Below are positions 8,022 to 17,172 of a stretch of 52,273 bases of DNA, one piece after another. Numbering within the stretch: the stretch's first letter is position 1; each line of letters opens with the position of its first letter. Both the position numbers and the translations under genes were made by a program. This stretch comes from CAYUTA01 sp964447605 (GTDB lineage: Bacteria; Bacillota; Clostridia; Christensenellales; CAG-138): the NCBI GenBank assembly GCA_964447605.1, contig CAYUTA010000016.1, forward strand, positions 1 to 52,273, in the 5' to 3' direction. A model generated the notes under the pieces. It was not told the DNA's origin. It was given only the letters and a program-made list of their open reading frames with translations, and searched no databases.

Positions 8022-8362
8022 TGCTGGTGGTTGGCGCGATGGCGTCGGGAAAGCTCGACTATGTGCGCTCGCTGGGATTTGCAGAAGGCGACATTGCCGA
8101 CGGCGTGCTGGACGACCGCCCGGTACTGTACAATCTGCAGGAGCTTGTGTTCGCCGATCCGGCAAACAGCGCCGCGCTGTACGATCGATTGTCAGAAAAG
8201 GAAATTGTGGTGTGCGACGAGGTTGGCAGCGGCATAATCCCCGTAATCGGCCGAAATCGCGAAGCACGGGAGGCTTGCGGACGGCTCTGTAACCGGCTTG
8301 CCGCACGGGCGGATCGCGTGGTGCGGCTCGTCTGCGGCATTCCGACGGTTCTGAAGGGCTGA
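8015..8362 (+). CDS. Short CobU-like protein (second copy)
   Basis: This 115-residue CobU/CobP-family protein is about two thirds of normal length. The N-terminal loop VVGAMASGKLDYV keeps the GxxxxGK spacing, but the Ser/Thr after Lys is Leu. The middle part with the guanylylated histidine (RHxxxR) is absent, while the family motif CDEVGSGIIPV and the C-terminal RLVCGIPTVLKG are well kept. AGGGGG lies 8 nt before the ATG, and it overlaps the cobS end. Short CobU-like proteins next to cobS occur in other Clostridia. It may be a regulatory subunit, a partner completing the first CobU, or a decaying duplicate. I find no frameshift. Confidence 0.8.
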   Translation: MLMLVVGAMASGKLDYVRSLGFAEGDIADGVLDDRPVLYNLQELVFADPANSAALYDRLSEKEIVVCDEVGSGIIPVIGRNREAREACGRLCNRLAARADRVVRLVCGIPTVLKG

Positions 8363-8431
8363 TCCCGCGCACCGGCATATCCCCCTACAAACTGTAGAAA
8401 TATACGCCGAAAATTCAAGTCATCATGCGGA

Positions 8432-8461
8432 TTGCCGTCATGCGCTTTGCTTTGCTACAAT
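8432..8461 (+). promoter_or_regulatory. Probable promoter of the MtbA-like UroD gene
   Basis: TTGCCG (8432-8437), an 18-nt spacer and TACAAT (8456-8461) would start RNA near 8468. That excludes the more upstream in-frame ATG codons at 8425 and 8464 and leaves the GAGGG-preceded start at 8494. Confidence 0.5.
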
Positions 8462-8493
8462 GTATGGAACAAAGCAAAGCGAGGGCCAATGCC

Positions 8494-9522
8494 GTGAACA
8501 TGCACAAATGGATCAACATGATGATAATGGACGATGAAAAGCGCGGACTCCCGATCCTGTCGTTTCCCTCCGTGCAGCTGCTGTTTGTGACGGTCAAGGA
8601 GTTCATCGAGAGCAGCAATCTGCAGGCGTTGGGCATGCGCCTGTTGATTGATAACTATGATATGCCCGCGTCGCTCAGCAACATGGATCTTTCCGTAGAG
8701 GCGGAGGCGTTCGGCGCACACACCGTGTACGCGGCCGACGAGGTGCCGACGATCATCGGCACGCTCATTGGCGCCGACGCCGATGCCGACAGGCTACGCA
8801 TCCCCAAGGTGGGCGACGGACGCACGGGCGTGGTCGTCGAGGGTGTGCGCAAGGCCCTGCGGCTGATCACCGACCGTCCGGTATTCGGCAGCTGCATCGG
8901 CCCGTTCTCGCTCGCGGGGCGGCTTATGAACGTCAACGAAATTATGATCGACTGCTATGACGAGCCGGAGCTCGTGCACCGCGTGCTGCGTATGACGGCG
9001 GATTTCATCGCGGAGTACATCCTCGCCTTCAAGCAGGCGGGCGCGCACGGCGTCTTGATGGCGGAGCCGCTCGCGGGCGTGTTGTCCCCCCGGCTGATGC
9101 AGGCGTTCTCGAGCGACTATGTTAAGGAAATCGTCGACCGTGTGCAGGACGAGAAGTTCATCGTCATCTACCATAACTGCGGCAGCAGCGTCAACCGCCT
9201 TGTCGAACCGGTGATTGCGACGGGATGCCGCGTGTTCCATTTCGGCGATGCGGTGGATATGAAGGAAATGCTGGAGAAGATGTCCCCGGACTGCCTCGTG
9301 ATGGGCAATATCAGCCCGTCGAAGCACTTCCTGAGCGGCACGCCGCAATCCATCCGCAATAAGACGGAGCGGCTGCTGCGCACCTGCGGCGCGTACCCGA
9401 ACTTTCTCATTTCCTCCGGCTGCGATATTCCTCCGCTGACCGACCTTGAGAACGTGAACGTGTTCTTCGACGCGGTGCGCTCGTTCTATTACCGCCGGAG
9501 ACTGACGGACATCATTTCATAA
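8494..9522 (+). CDS. UroD-family corrinoid methyltransferase with complete MtbA-type zinc site
   Basis: This 342-residue protein of the uroporphyrinogen-decarboxylase fold belongs to the MtaA/MtbA/CmuA methyltransferase group rather than to haem synthesis. The three zinc ligands of MtbA are all present: His227-x-Cys229 (IYHNCG) and Cys310 (LISSGCDIPP). Zinc activates the thiol or other acceptor in these enzymes. I use the GTG at 8494 because GAGGG lies 8 nt upstream and the resulting N-terminus (MNMHKWI) fits the family; ATG at 8500 is the alternative. It stands alone between a promoter and a strong stem-loop. It may act as an MT1 for a specific substrate or as an MT2-like enzyme. Confidence 0.88.
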   Translation: MNMHKWINMMIMDDEKRGLPILSFPSVQLLFVTVKEFIESSNLQALGMRLLIDNYDMPASLSNMDLSVEAEAFGAHTVYAADEVPTIIGTLIGADADADRLRIPKVGDGRTGVVVEGVRKALRLITDRPVFGSCIGPFSLAGRLMNVNEIMIDCYDEPELVHRVLRMTADFIAEYILAFKQAGAHGVLMAEPLAGVLSPRLMQAFSSDYVKEIVDRVQDEKFIVIYHNCGSSVNRLVEPVIATGCRVFHFGDAVDMKEMLEKMSPDCLVMGNISPSKHFLSGTPQSIRNKTERLLRTCGAYPNFLISSGCDIPPLTDLENVNVFFDAVRSFYYRRRLTDIIS

Positions 9523-9583
9523 GTCTGCGGAAGGGTCATGAAAGCAGATTGGAATCGAAAAAGGTCCGCGCTGTCGACATGCT

Positions 9584-9638
9584 CCCTCTATAGGAAACAG
9601 TAAAAAAGAAAGACTGTTTCCTATGGGGGGCGTTTTTT
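9584..9638 (+). terminator. Intrinsic terminator after the MtbA-like gene
   Basis: An inverted repeat pairs ATAGGAAACAGT (9590-9601) with ACTGTTTCCTAT (9612-9623); CCC and GGG extend the stem with a small bulge. It is followed by GGGGGCG and a run of six T (9633-9638). It ends the plus-strand unit and faces the convergent gene ending at 9754. Confidence 0.8.
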
Positions 9639-9753
9639 GTCAAAAAGGAACGCGTCTTACGAGCGAAAAATTGCAATCGTCAAATCGACGGGCAGCGCGG
9701 TTCCTGTTGCGGGGCCGCTTTTGTGCGCATGCAAACGCCGTCGTCCGGCCCGG

Positions 9754-10800
9754 TCAGTAGACCTTCGTCGCCTCGGCGAACATCGCCTTGACGTTTTCCG
9801 GCGGCACGTCGGATTGAATCGCCTCGTGGCTTGGGCTTATGATGAGGCCGGTCGGGAAGATTTCGCGCAGTTCCCGCACCTTTTCCATGACCTGCTCCGG
9901 CGTCCCTTTGGGCAGAAGAGCCTGCGTGTCCACGCCGCCGCAGAAAGAGACCTTGCCGGCAAAATGTGCCTTGAGGTTTGCGGCGTCCATGCCGGCGGCG
10001 AGTGCCTGAATGGGATGGATGGCATCCGCGCCCGCCTCGATCAGCTGCGGAATTGCACGGAAGATCGAGCCACAGGAATGGTAGATGACTTTTACGCCGT
10101 AGCTGTGGGCGAGGTCAATGAGCTTTTTTGCGCCCGGAACAACAAACTCCCGAATGCTCTCGGGGCTGATCATCAAGTCGAGCTGACTGCCCAGATCGTC
10201 GCCGATCAGGACGGCGTGGAGGCGGCCCCTGGTGGCCTCAAGAAAGATCGTCATAGCCTTCAGATAGAATGCAACAATCCTGTCGTCCACATAGTGCACA
10301 AGCTCCGGCTCCGCGATCATGTTCATAAGCGCGGTCTGCATGCCGAACGCAGCGCAGAAATCCTGGAAATGACACGCCCAGACCATGCCCAGCACGGCCT
10401 TGTCCGCCGGAGCCTCTTCTACAAGACGGCGGCATTCCGCGGGGTCGATATACAGCGCGGGATCGGGCCAAGGAAAGTCCGCCCTGGTCGCGTCCCCGAC
10501 ATCCTCGCAGTCATGGAAGAAGCCGTCCGCCGTCAGCGTGCGGTGCTCCGTATCGACGTTGCTGCCGTTCATGTACCAGTCGAACGCGGCGTACAGGGCG
10601 GAGCAGGTCGGCGATTTGTAGGGCACTTCAACGGCGTAGAAATCGTCTCCACAGGTGGCCTTCAGCTCCTCGACGGTATTTACGCCGAAACACCTGCACA
10701 GCCCCGGGATGGCGTCTGGCGTAGGCATGCCGAGCCAGCAGGCAGGGCGGTCGACGGATTCCCTTGCGATGGTTGCGTAGAATCGCTCGATGCTGTTCAT
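9754..10800 (-). CDS. UroD-family putative methyltransferase (MtvB-like), paralogue of the gene at 23496
   Basis: This 348-residue UroD-fold protein has His241-x-Cys243 (IYHSCG) as two zinc ligands and His325 (ISPSHEAI) where MtbA has Cys. Ligands of this kind are common in UroD-like proteins beside corrinoid proteins, so I infer a substrate:corrinoid methyltransferase. AGGAGGCATTTGC precedes the ATG. It lies 99 nt downstream of the histidine kinase on the same strand and may be read from the two-component operon or from its own leader. It resembles the 23496-24536 product along its whole length, sharing RFYxTIARE, AAFDWYxNGSNV and ELREIFPTGL, so one is a duplicate of the other. The substrate is unknown. 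Confidence 0.85.
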   Translation of the reverse strand: MNSIERFYATIARESVDRPACWLGMPTPDAIPGLCRCFGVNTVEELKATCGDDFYAVEVPYKSPTCSALYAAFDWYMNGSNVDTEHRTLTADGFFHDCEDVGDATRADFPWPDPALYIDPAECRRLVEEAPADKAVLGMVWACHFQDFCAAFGMQTALMNMIAEPELVHYVDDRIVAFYLKAMTIFLEATRGRLHAVLIGDDLGSQLDLMISPESIREFVVPGAKKLIDLAHSYGVKVIYHSCGSIFRAIPQLIEAGADAIHPIQALAAGMDAANLKAHFAGKVSFCGGVDTQALLPKGTPEQVMEKVRELREIFPTGLIISPSHEAIQSDVPPENVKAMFAEATKVY

Positions 10801-10899
10801 GCAAATGCCTCCTGATGAAAATTGAAAGGGATATACCCTACTCTAAACGGATTTCGAGGACAATAAAAATGGAAATCCTTATGGTGATTGTCGGTTTTT

Positions 10900-12753
10900 T
10901 TAATGGTTTTTGGCCGGTTGCGCGCCTGTAACGCGCCGCACTGTTTTCACAGCGGCGGCGGACCCGCTTTCAATCGGCAGCTCGAGGATGGCGAGCGTAC
11001 CGACGCCCGCCTTGCTGAAGTAGGAAACGCCGTAGCCGTCGCCATAGTTGAGCGCGATGCGCTCGTTGATGTTCCTCACACCGATGCCGCCCATATTCTT
11101 TTCGGAGGAATCGGCGCCGAGCAGAACGGCAGAGGCCTTTTGCTCGGTCATGCCGACGCCGTCGTCGCCGACGATGAGCAGCACGCGGTCGCCGTCGATG
11201 AAGGCCTTGACCAGCAGGTGACAGATTTTGCGGGAGGGCTTAATACCGTGATAGATGGCGTTTTCAACGAGCGGCTGCAAGATGAGCTTCGGCACAAGCA
11301 GGGACTCCGTTCCCGGCTCCGCATCCACGCGATAGGTGAACTTGCTCGAATAGCGCAGATGCTGGATGCTTAAATATTCGCTCACATGCTCGATCTCCTG
11401 TAAAAGCGGTACGAAGTCGCTGCCGCGGCTCAACATCAGCCGGAAGAGCTTGGCCAGCGAATCCGCCATGGACGCGGCGATATCCGGCCGGCAGTGCGTC
11501 ATCCAGACGATAGAGTCGAGGGTATTATACAAAAAGTGCGGATTGATCTGCGCTTGCAGCGCGTCGAATTCCGCCTTGCGCTTTTCCTTCTCCTTTGTAG
11601 CGTTGTCGTCGATGAGCCGGTGGATGCGGCGCAGCATCGCGTTGAAGCCCGCGCCGAGCTCGCCGATTTCGTTATGCGGCGCTTCCGCAGCGGTGACGCC
11701 GAGGTCGCCGCTGCGCGCGCGGTTCATGAGTCCCTTCAAATCGTTGAGCGGCACGAACACGTTGCAATTGAGCAGCCATGCGACGATGACGGCGATGACG
11801 ATGGAAAAGCACGCGCCGATCCAGGTCTGCGTTCTGCGCAGCGCGGAAGCGTGACCGACGATGCTCTCATACGGAACAACCCCGACGACCTGGTATCCCG
11901 CCGATTCGATCGCTTCGCCGACGACGAAGCTGCCGCCCTCGAGAAAGCCTTTTTCGCCATCCAGCACGCGACTGGTGATCGCGTCCACCGTGCCGTCCGC
12001 GTCGGCGGCAAGATATGGCTGCATGTGCCGCCCGTTCGGGTGATAGACGTAGTTGCCCTGCCCGTCGACGATAAATACATAACCGCCGTCGGCAAGCCGC
12101 ACGTCCGAGCAGATCTTGCCGAGCGTGTCGAGGGAAAGGTTGATGGCCATGGCGCCGCTCGGCGGCGTGTTGCCGATGGAGAGCGACTTGATGAGCGATA
12201 TGACGGATTGCTGCCGCCCCGCGTAGTTGGATATGATATGCGGCGACAGATACACGGCCTTGCCGCGGTTTGCAATCGCGAGCGGATACCAGGAGTAGTC
12301 CGAGCTGTTCAGCTGGTCGGTTACAAAGTCGATTTCCTGCGTGCCGACGAAGGAACCGTTTTCACCGATGATGGTGATGGACATGATTTCCGACCGCAAT
12401 CGGGAAAGGTCGCTTAAAAACGAGCGCACGGCCGTTGCGTTCTCGTAGTATTCCGAACGGTTTTCAGCGATGCTGGCATTGTTGAGCAAAAGCCGCAGCA
12501 CGGAGTGGTGCCCGCTCAACACGGCGGAGAGCGCCTCCATGTCGTCGAGATAATAGCTGACGTTGTTGATGACCTGCGAAAGCAGCGCCTCCATATTTTG
12601 CTCGGCCTGCGCGCGCTGCACCCGCTGCAGCGAAGCGCCCGCAAGCAGGGAGAGCGCGAAGCAGGCGATGAACACGAGCAGCATCGTCAGCACCGTCATC
12701 AAAATGCGCAGCTGCAAGAGGGTACGCTTAAATTTTATAAAGAGCTTTTTCAT
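10900..12753 (-). CDS. Sensor histidine kinase, YesM/LytS-type (HPK7)
   Basis: This 617-residue membrane kinase has a transmembrane helix near residues 15-40, then a large extracellular dCache-like sensory region (about 45-300) with IFIVDGQGNYVYHP. A second helix lies near 305-328, followed by HAMP (335-385) and a His-kinase domain with phosphoacceptor motif QINPHFLYNTLDSIVWM (about residue 407), N-box LQPLVENAIYHGI, and G-boxes GDDGVGM and GGIGVRNINERI. The ATG overlaps the stop of the response regulator by 4 nt. Kinases of this class commonly control sugar ABC transporter operons in Bacillota, and the divergent sugar transporter is the obvious target. The ligand would be seen outside the cell. 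Confidence 0.92.
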   Translation of the reverse strand: MKKLFIKFKRTLLQLRILMTVLTMLLVFIACFALSLLAGASLQRVQRAQAEQNMEALLSQVINNVSYYLDDMEALSAVLSGHHSVLRLLLNNASIAENRSEYYENATAVRSFLSDLSRLRSEIMSITIIGENGSFVGTQEIDFVTDQLNSSDYSWYPLAIANRGKAVYLSPHIISNYAGRQQSVISLIKSLSIGNTPPSGAMAINLSLDTLGKICSDVRLADGGYVFIVDGQGNYVYHPNGRHMQPYLAADADGTVDAITSRVLDGEKGFLEGGSFVVGEAIESAGYQVVGVVPYESIVGHASALRRTQTWIGACFSIVIAVIVAWLLNCNVFVPLNDLKGLMNRARSGDLGVTAAEAPHNEIGELGAGFNAMLRRIHRLIDDNATKEKEKRKAEFDALQAQINPHFLYNTLDSIVWMTHCRPDIAASMADSLAKLFRLMLSRGSDFVPLLQEIEHVSEYLSIQHLRYSSKFTYRVDAEPGTESLLVPKLILQPLVENAIYHGIKPSRKICHLLVKAFIDGDRVLLIVGDDGVGMTEQKASAVLLGADSSEKNMGGIGVRNINERIALNYGDGYGVSYFSKAGVGTLAILELPIESGSAAAVKTVRRVTGAQPAKNH

Positions 12754-14345
12754 TTTTCTCCCGCCGGCACGGTGCGGTACAGGCTCTTGTATTCGGAGGG
12801 CGTCATGCCACTGTAGCGCTTAAAGCAGCTGGAAAAATACTGCGGATCGCTGTAGCCGGTGCGCCCGGCGGCCTCGTAGGTGCGCAGGTTTTCCTCGGCA
12901 AGCAGGGTCTTTGCCGCCTCCATCCGCAGCCGCGAAACATAGTCGATAAAGGTTGTGCCCATAACCTTTTTGAACAGAATGCTCAAATAGGTAGGGCTGA
13001 TGAAGACCGACGAGGCGACCGTGTTGAGCGAAAGCGTGGGCTCGCAGTAGTGCGCGGCAATGTATGCGCATACCTGCTCGATAAGCTGGTTGCTGCGCGA
13101 CGCGCGCTGGCCCTCGAGCCTTCGGCGCAGGCTTTGAAAATAGGAAAGGATCGCCTCCTGAAACTGGTCGAGCGTCGTGAGCGAAAAGAGCCGCGTATAC
13201 ACGGCGTGCATGTCCTCCCCGCCGGCAATGCCGGATTCGAGCAGCAGCCGCTGCCCGCAGTTGACGAGATCGAGCATGACGGCGAGAATGTTCTCGTGCG
13301 TGAGCGCGCGCATACTGCGCATATCGGAGAAGAACCCGTCGAACGCTGCGGAAAACTCGTCGTCGGATTGCAGCTTCACCTTGTCGAGCAGCGCCTGCGC
13401 GCGGTCGAAGGGGTAGTAGCTTTGGATGTTATCGCTCTCGTATGCGTCGTAGATCTTGCCTCGCCCGCCAAAGATGCTTTGCTCGTAGGCGTCCTTTGCG
13501 CTTTCGTAGGAGATGTGGATTTCGCCGATGGCATCCACGCGCGTACCGATGGCGCAGGTGGTGATGATGCCGTAGGTATCGAATATCGCGTCGGAAATAT
13601 CGCCGAGCAGCCCGACGACATAGGACCGCTCGCTCTCCTTCGTGCGCGCGGCGTAGATGAGCACGCGCTTGTCGGAGGGCGTTTCAAAGGTCACGCCGTC
13701 CGTTCCGATCTCGCGGCTGATGAGCTCGGTCAGCGATAGACTCAATATCGCGGCGTCCTCGCCGGCGACCGGCGGATCCGGCTTGCAGTCGATCAGGCAA
13801 ACGGTGTACGCCTGACCGCGCAGATGCAATCCGGTAAAATCCAGCATCTGCTGAATCCGGTCGGCGGAAACCATGTTGTGCAAAAGTTGGTTGAGTAGCC
13901 GTTCGCGCAGAAACGGCAGGCTCTGCTGCACCTGCGCCCGGAGCTTCTTTTCATGCTGGACGCGGGTGTCGCGAGCCCTTAGCACATCCGCCATCTCCTT
14001 CATGATATGGATGAGCTCCGACGGAATGATGGGCTTTCGGATATACTTTTTCACGCCGAGCTGCACGGCCTCCTGCGCATAGGAAAACTCGTCGTGCCCG
14101 CTCAGGATGACGACGATGGTGTCGGGATAGTCCCGCTTGAGCAGGCGGGTGAGCTCCAGCCCGTCGATGAACGGCATGCGGATATCGGTCAGCACGATGT
14201 CCGGCCGGAAGGCCTCGGCAACGGCAATCGCCGCCTCGCCGTCCTCGGCGCTCATAACGGTAAATCCGAGCTTGTTCCAGTCGACGCCTGTTACAATGGC
14301 GTTGCGGATGAGGTCCTCATCCTCCACGATCAGTAGCTTGTACAT
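12750..14345 (-). CDS. Response regulator, YesN-type, receiver plus AraC DNA-binding domain
   Basis: In this 531-residue regulator, residues 1-120 form a CheY-like receiver with phosphoacceptor Asp54 (VLTDIRMPFIDGLEL), acidic pair Glu9-Asp10 and Lys in YIRKPI. The middle 300 residues are a linker found in YesN proteins. The C-terminal ~100 residues are an AraC-type double helix-turn-helix (LNTVASSVFISPTYLSILFK and GRTGYSDPQYFSSCFKRYSG). It is the first gene of the kinase operon and stands divergent to the sugar ABC operon 271 nt away, which it very likely activates. It could also drive the UroD gene downstream of the kinase. Confidence 0.92.
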   Translation of the reverse strand: MYKLLIVEDEDLIRNAIVTGVDWNKLGFTVMSAEDGEAAIAVAEAFRPDIVLTDIRMPFIDGLELTRLLKRDYPDTIVVILSGHDEFSYAQEAVQLGVKKYIRKPIIPSELIHIMKEMADVLRARDTRVQHEKKLRAQVQQSLPFLRERLLNQLLHNMVSADRIQQMLDFTGLHLRGQAYTVCLIDCKPDPPVAGEDAAILSLSLTELISREIGTDGVTFETPSDKRVLIYAARTKESERSYVVGLLGDISDAIFDTYGIITTCAIGTRVDAIGEIHISYESAKDAYEQSIFGGRGKIYDAYESDNIQSYYPFDRAQALLDKVKLQSDDEFSAAFDGFFSDMRSMRALTHENILAVMLDLVNCGQRLLLESGIAGGEDMHAVYTRLFSLTTLDQFQEAILSYFQSLRRRLEGQRASRSNQLIEQVCAYIAAHYCEPTLSLNTVASSVFISPTYLSILFKKVMGTTFIDYVSRLRMEAAKTLLAEENLRTYEAAGRTGYSDPQYFSSCFKRYSGMTPSEYKSLYRTVPAGEK

Positions 14346-14445
14346 AGATTCCCCCTGATTGCCGGCATTGTCCGGCCGCCCGATATTCGTGAATGGCGCT
14401 GCATAGGGAGCATGCCGCGAGCGCGAGCGGCCCCGTTATGGGTAC

Positions 14446-14475
14446 ATTATAAACGCGGGACATAGAATTTTTCAA
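14446..14475 (-). promoter_or_regulatory. Promoter of the two-component operon
   Basis: On the minus strand, TTGAAA (14475-14470), an 18-nt spacer and a perfect TATAAT (14451-14446) lie about 100 nt before the response-regulator start. I see no equally good promoter for the sugar operon on the other strand. A TACAAT at 14519-14524 lacks a -35 box, as expected for a promoter that needs an activator. Confidence 0.55.
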
Positions 14476-14615
14476 CAGTCCGGAAAAGATATTCCACTCA
14501 CATAAATCACCAAAGGGTTACAATGTAGATGTAAGGACGCATACCTTCTTTTCATTCCGTGGAACGGCAAAACCGGACAAATCCGTTATAAGACACAGTA
14601 AGCAGGAGCAAATTG

Positions 14616-16139
14616 ATGACGAATACAACGAGTGGCAAAGAGATCCTTCGTATTGAAGGCGTCTCGAAACGCTTTCCGGGCACGCTGGCGGTGGACAACG
14701 TCGATCTCGCCGTGCATGCGGGCGAGGTGCACGCGCTCGTCGGCGAAAATGGCGCAGGGAAATCCACGCTGATGAAGCTGATTGCCGGCGCGTTCAACGA
14801 CTACACCGGAAGGGTATTGATCGAAGGTCAGGAGGTCAGGCTTCATACGCCCGCGCAGGCAAAGTCGTACGGCATCGGCATGATCTATCAAGAGCTGAGT
14901 CTCGCGCGGCCCATCTCGATTGCGGAAAACCTGCTGGTCGGCAGACTCCCCGTCAAGGGCATCTTTGTCGACAAAAAGGAGGTCAACCGCATCACAAGGG
15001 AGCTGCTGAGCCAGGTCGGGCTCGATTACCTCGATCCGGACATGCCGGTGTCCGATATCAGCCAGTGCGAAGCGCAGCTGGTGGAAATCGCGAAGACGCT
15101 CGGCGACAATCCGCGCATTCTCGTGATGGACGAACCCACGAGCGCGCTCTCGAGCGAGGAGGTCGGCCGCCTGTTCAACATCATTCGCGAGCTCAGGTCG
15201 CGCGGCATTGCGATCATCTATATTTCGCACCATTTGCAGGAGGTCTTCGAGATTTCCAACAACATCACGGTCATGCGCGACGGAAAAAAGACCGGCACCT
15301 ATGTGACGGCCGAAACGACTGCGGCACAGATTATCGACCTCATGGTCGGCCGCAGCGTCGCGGAGTTCTATGCTGAGCGCGAGCCCGTCATCGGGAAGGA
15401 GCGCTTCCGCATCGAGCATCTGAGCCGCTGGGGCTTCTTCCACGATATCAGCCTTCATGTCCGCGCGGGCGAAACGCTTGCCGTATGCGGCCTCGCGGGC
15501 GCCGGAAGAACGGAGCTTGCGCGCGCCATCGTGGGCATCGACCGGTATGACGAGGGCTCTGTTTTCCTGGACGGCAAGCCCGTGAAGTTTCAGAACATGT
15601 ACGAGGCCATTCAAAGCGGCGTCGTGTACTTGACCGAGAGCCGCAAGATCGACGGCCTCGCCGTTCGCCTGACGACGGCTGAGAACAGCCTCGCGGCCTG
15701 CATTTCCGACCTGAGCCACGGCGCGTATTACACGGAGGCGTTCGGCGCGGGCAAGGTTGAGGCGCTGATTCACGACCTGTCCATCTATCCGCCGGAGCCA
15801 AAGCGTCCGGTCACGAACCTTTCCGGCGGCAACCAGCAGAAGGTGCTGATGGCCAAGTGGCTCGCCACCGCGCCGAAGGTGCTCATTCTCGACGAGCCGA
15901 CCCGCGGCGTGGATATCGGCGCGAAGGAAATCATCCATAAGGCGATTGCCAATTTGGCCAGGCAGGGCAACGCCGTCATCATACTGACCTCCGACCTGCC
16001 GGAGATGGTGGGTCTGTCGGACCGCGCGATGATCATGCGCAACGGCCACTTCATCGGCGAAATTCCGCGCGAGGGAATTTCGGAAAGCGCGCTGCTGCTG
16101 GCGGCCAACGGAGAGGGGGAATATGTCCATGTCCAATAG
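14616..16139 (+). CDS. Sugar ABC transporter ATP-binding protein (RbsA/MglA type)
   Basis: This 507-residue double ATPase energises a CUT2-class sugar importer. The first half has Walker A VGENGAGKST, a signature region changed to VSDISQCEAQ, and Walker B LVMDEPTSALSS. The second half has a degenerate Walker A (CGLAGAGRTELA), signature NLSGGNQQK and Walker B LILDEPTRGVDIG. This asymmetry is normal for RbsA. The ATG at 14616 follows AGGAG by 8 nt; the TTG just before it is the less likely start. It heads the operon ATPase-permease-permease-binding protein-mutarotase-UroD and overlaps the next gene by 17 nt. Confidence 0.94.
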   Translation: MTNTTSGKEILRIEGVSKRFPGTLAVDNVDLAVHAGEVHALVGENGAGKSTLMKLIAGAFNDYTGRVLIEGQEVRLHTPAQAKSYGIGMIYQELSLARPISIAENLLVGRLPVKGIFVDKKEVNRITRELLSQVGLDYLDPDMPVSDISQCEAQLVEIAKTLGDNPRILVMDEPTSALSSEEVGRLFNIIRELRSRGIAIIYISHHLQEVFEISNNITVMRDGKKTGTYVTAETTAAQIIDLMVGRSVAEFYAEREPVIGKERFRIEHLSRWGFFHDISLHVRAGETLAVCGLAGAGRTELARAIVGIDRYDEGSVFLDGKPVKFQNMYEAIQSGVVYLTESRKIDGLAVRLTTAENSLAACISDLSHGAYYTEAFGAGKVEALIHDLSIYPPEPKRPVTNLSGGNQQKVLMAKWLATAPKVLILDEPTRGVDIGAKEIIHKAIANLARQGNAVIILTSDLPEMVGLSDRAMIMRNGHFIGEIPREGISESALLLAANGEGEYVHVQ

Positions 16140-17172
16140 GTCAACGGCATCCGCCGCGGCCCTCGTCAAGGATGTCCGCGCACAGGAGCAGAGCAGGTTC
16201 ATGCTGCTCGTCAACAAGCTCGGCGTATATGTCATCGTATTGCTGCTGATTGTGGCGGGCGCGATTGTGAACCCGGCCGGCTTCTTCAAAATCGACAATA
16301 TCCGCTCCGTTCTGCAGGCGGTATCCATACTGGGCATGGTCGCCGTCGGTATCAGCTTCGTCGTGTACAGCTCGAACTTCAACGACATGAGCGCGCCCAT
16401 GGTCATTTCGCTCGCAGGCATGGTCTCCGTTACGGCGATTCGCCTGGGCTTTGTTCCCGCGGTATTGATCGGCGTTGCGACCGGCACGGCCATGGGCGTG
16501 ATCAACGGCGTTATGGTCGGCAAGTTCCGTGCGCATCCGATCGTATGGAGCATGGCGTTCAACTTCGTGCTCTCCGGCATCGTGCGCTGGCTCTACGGCG
16601 GCAATCAGGTATACCCCGATATCATCGCGGGCGACGATTCCCCCGCCGTGAAAACGTTCTTCGCCATCAGCCGCACAAATATTCAGATCGGCAGCTTTGG
16701 CCTGCCCATCATGGTGCTGGTGATGATCCTGATGTTCCTCATTGCGGGCTTTATCCTCAAAAGGACGAAGTTCGGCAACCAATTGAAGGTTGTCGGCAGC
16801 AATTATGAGGTGGCGCGCCTCTCCGGCATCAACGTGGTCAAAAGCATCATCCTCGTATACATCATCTGCGCGTTCTGCTGCTCGATTGCGGGCGTCTTCC
16901 TGGCCTCGATGTCCAAGATGGGCGCTTACTACAACGGCGACGGGTACGACTTCCGCGGCTGCACGGCCGTGCTGCTCGGCGGCATGACGCTCGCCGGCGG
17001 CAAGGGCGACATCGTCGGCACGTTCGGCGGTGTGCTCACAATGGGTCTGCTGCAAAACGTGATGAACCTGATCGGCATTTCGACCTTTACACAGTATCTC
17101 GTGCTGGGACTGACGTTCCTGCTGATCGTCTGGATCAACACAAATTCCGACAGAAAGCTGGGGAAGAGCTGA
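16123..17172 (+). CDS. Sugar ABC transporter permease (RbsC/AraH type), first
   Basis: This 349-residue inner-membrane protein of the BPD_transp_2 family has about 8-10 hydrophobic helices. Family motifs are MVAVGISFVVYSSNFNDMSAP near residue 69, GVINGVMVGKFRAHPIVWSMA near 126 and the cytoplasmic GSNYEVARLSGINV near 224. GGAGAGGGGGAAT precedes the ATG. It would form the channel as a heterodimer with the next product. The charged ~25-residue cytoplasmic N-terminus is ordinary for the family. Confidence 0.93.
   Translation: MSMSNRSTASAAALVKDVRAQEQSRFMLLVNKLGVYVIVLLLIVAGAIVNPAGFFKIDNIRSVLQAVSILGMVAVGISFVVYSSNFNDMSAPMVISLAGMVSVTAIRLGFVPAVLIGVATGTAMGVINGVMVGKFRAHPIVWSMAFNFVLSGIVRWLYGGNQVYPDIIAGDDSPAVKTFFAISRTNIQIGSFGLPIMVLVMILMFLIAGFILKRTKFGNQLKVVGSNYEVARLSGINVVKSIILVYIICAFCCSIAGVFLASMSKMGAYYNGDGYDFRGCTAVLLGGMTLAGGKGDIVGTFGGVLTMGLLQNVMNLIGISTFTQYLVLGLTFLLIVWINTNSDRKLGKS

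Noticed and set aside
8494..9522. True uroporphyrinogen decarboxylase (haem synthesis) for the UroD-fold genes
   Set aside because: The genes sit with corrinoid methyltransferase partners, and four of the five carry the HxC zinc pattern of MtaA/MtbA-type enzymes; no other haem genes adjoin them.
14586..16580. A 664-codon minus-strand open frame over the sugar ABC genes
   Set aside because: It is antisense to the clear ATPase and permease genes and shows no protein features.
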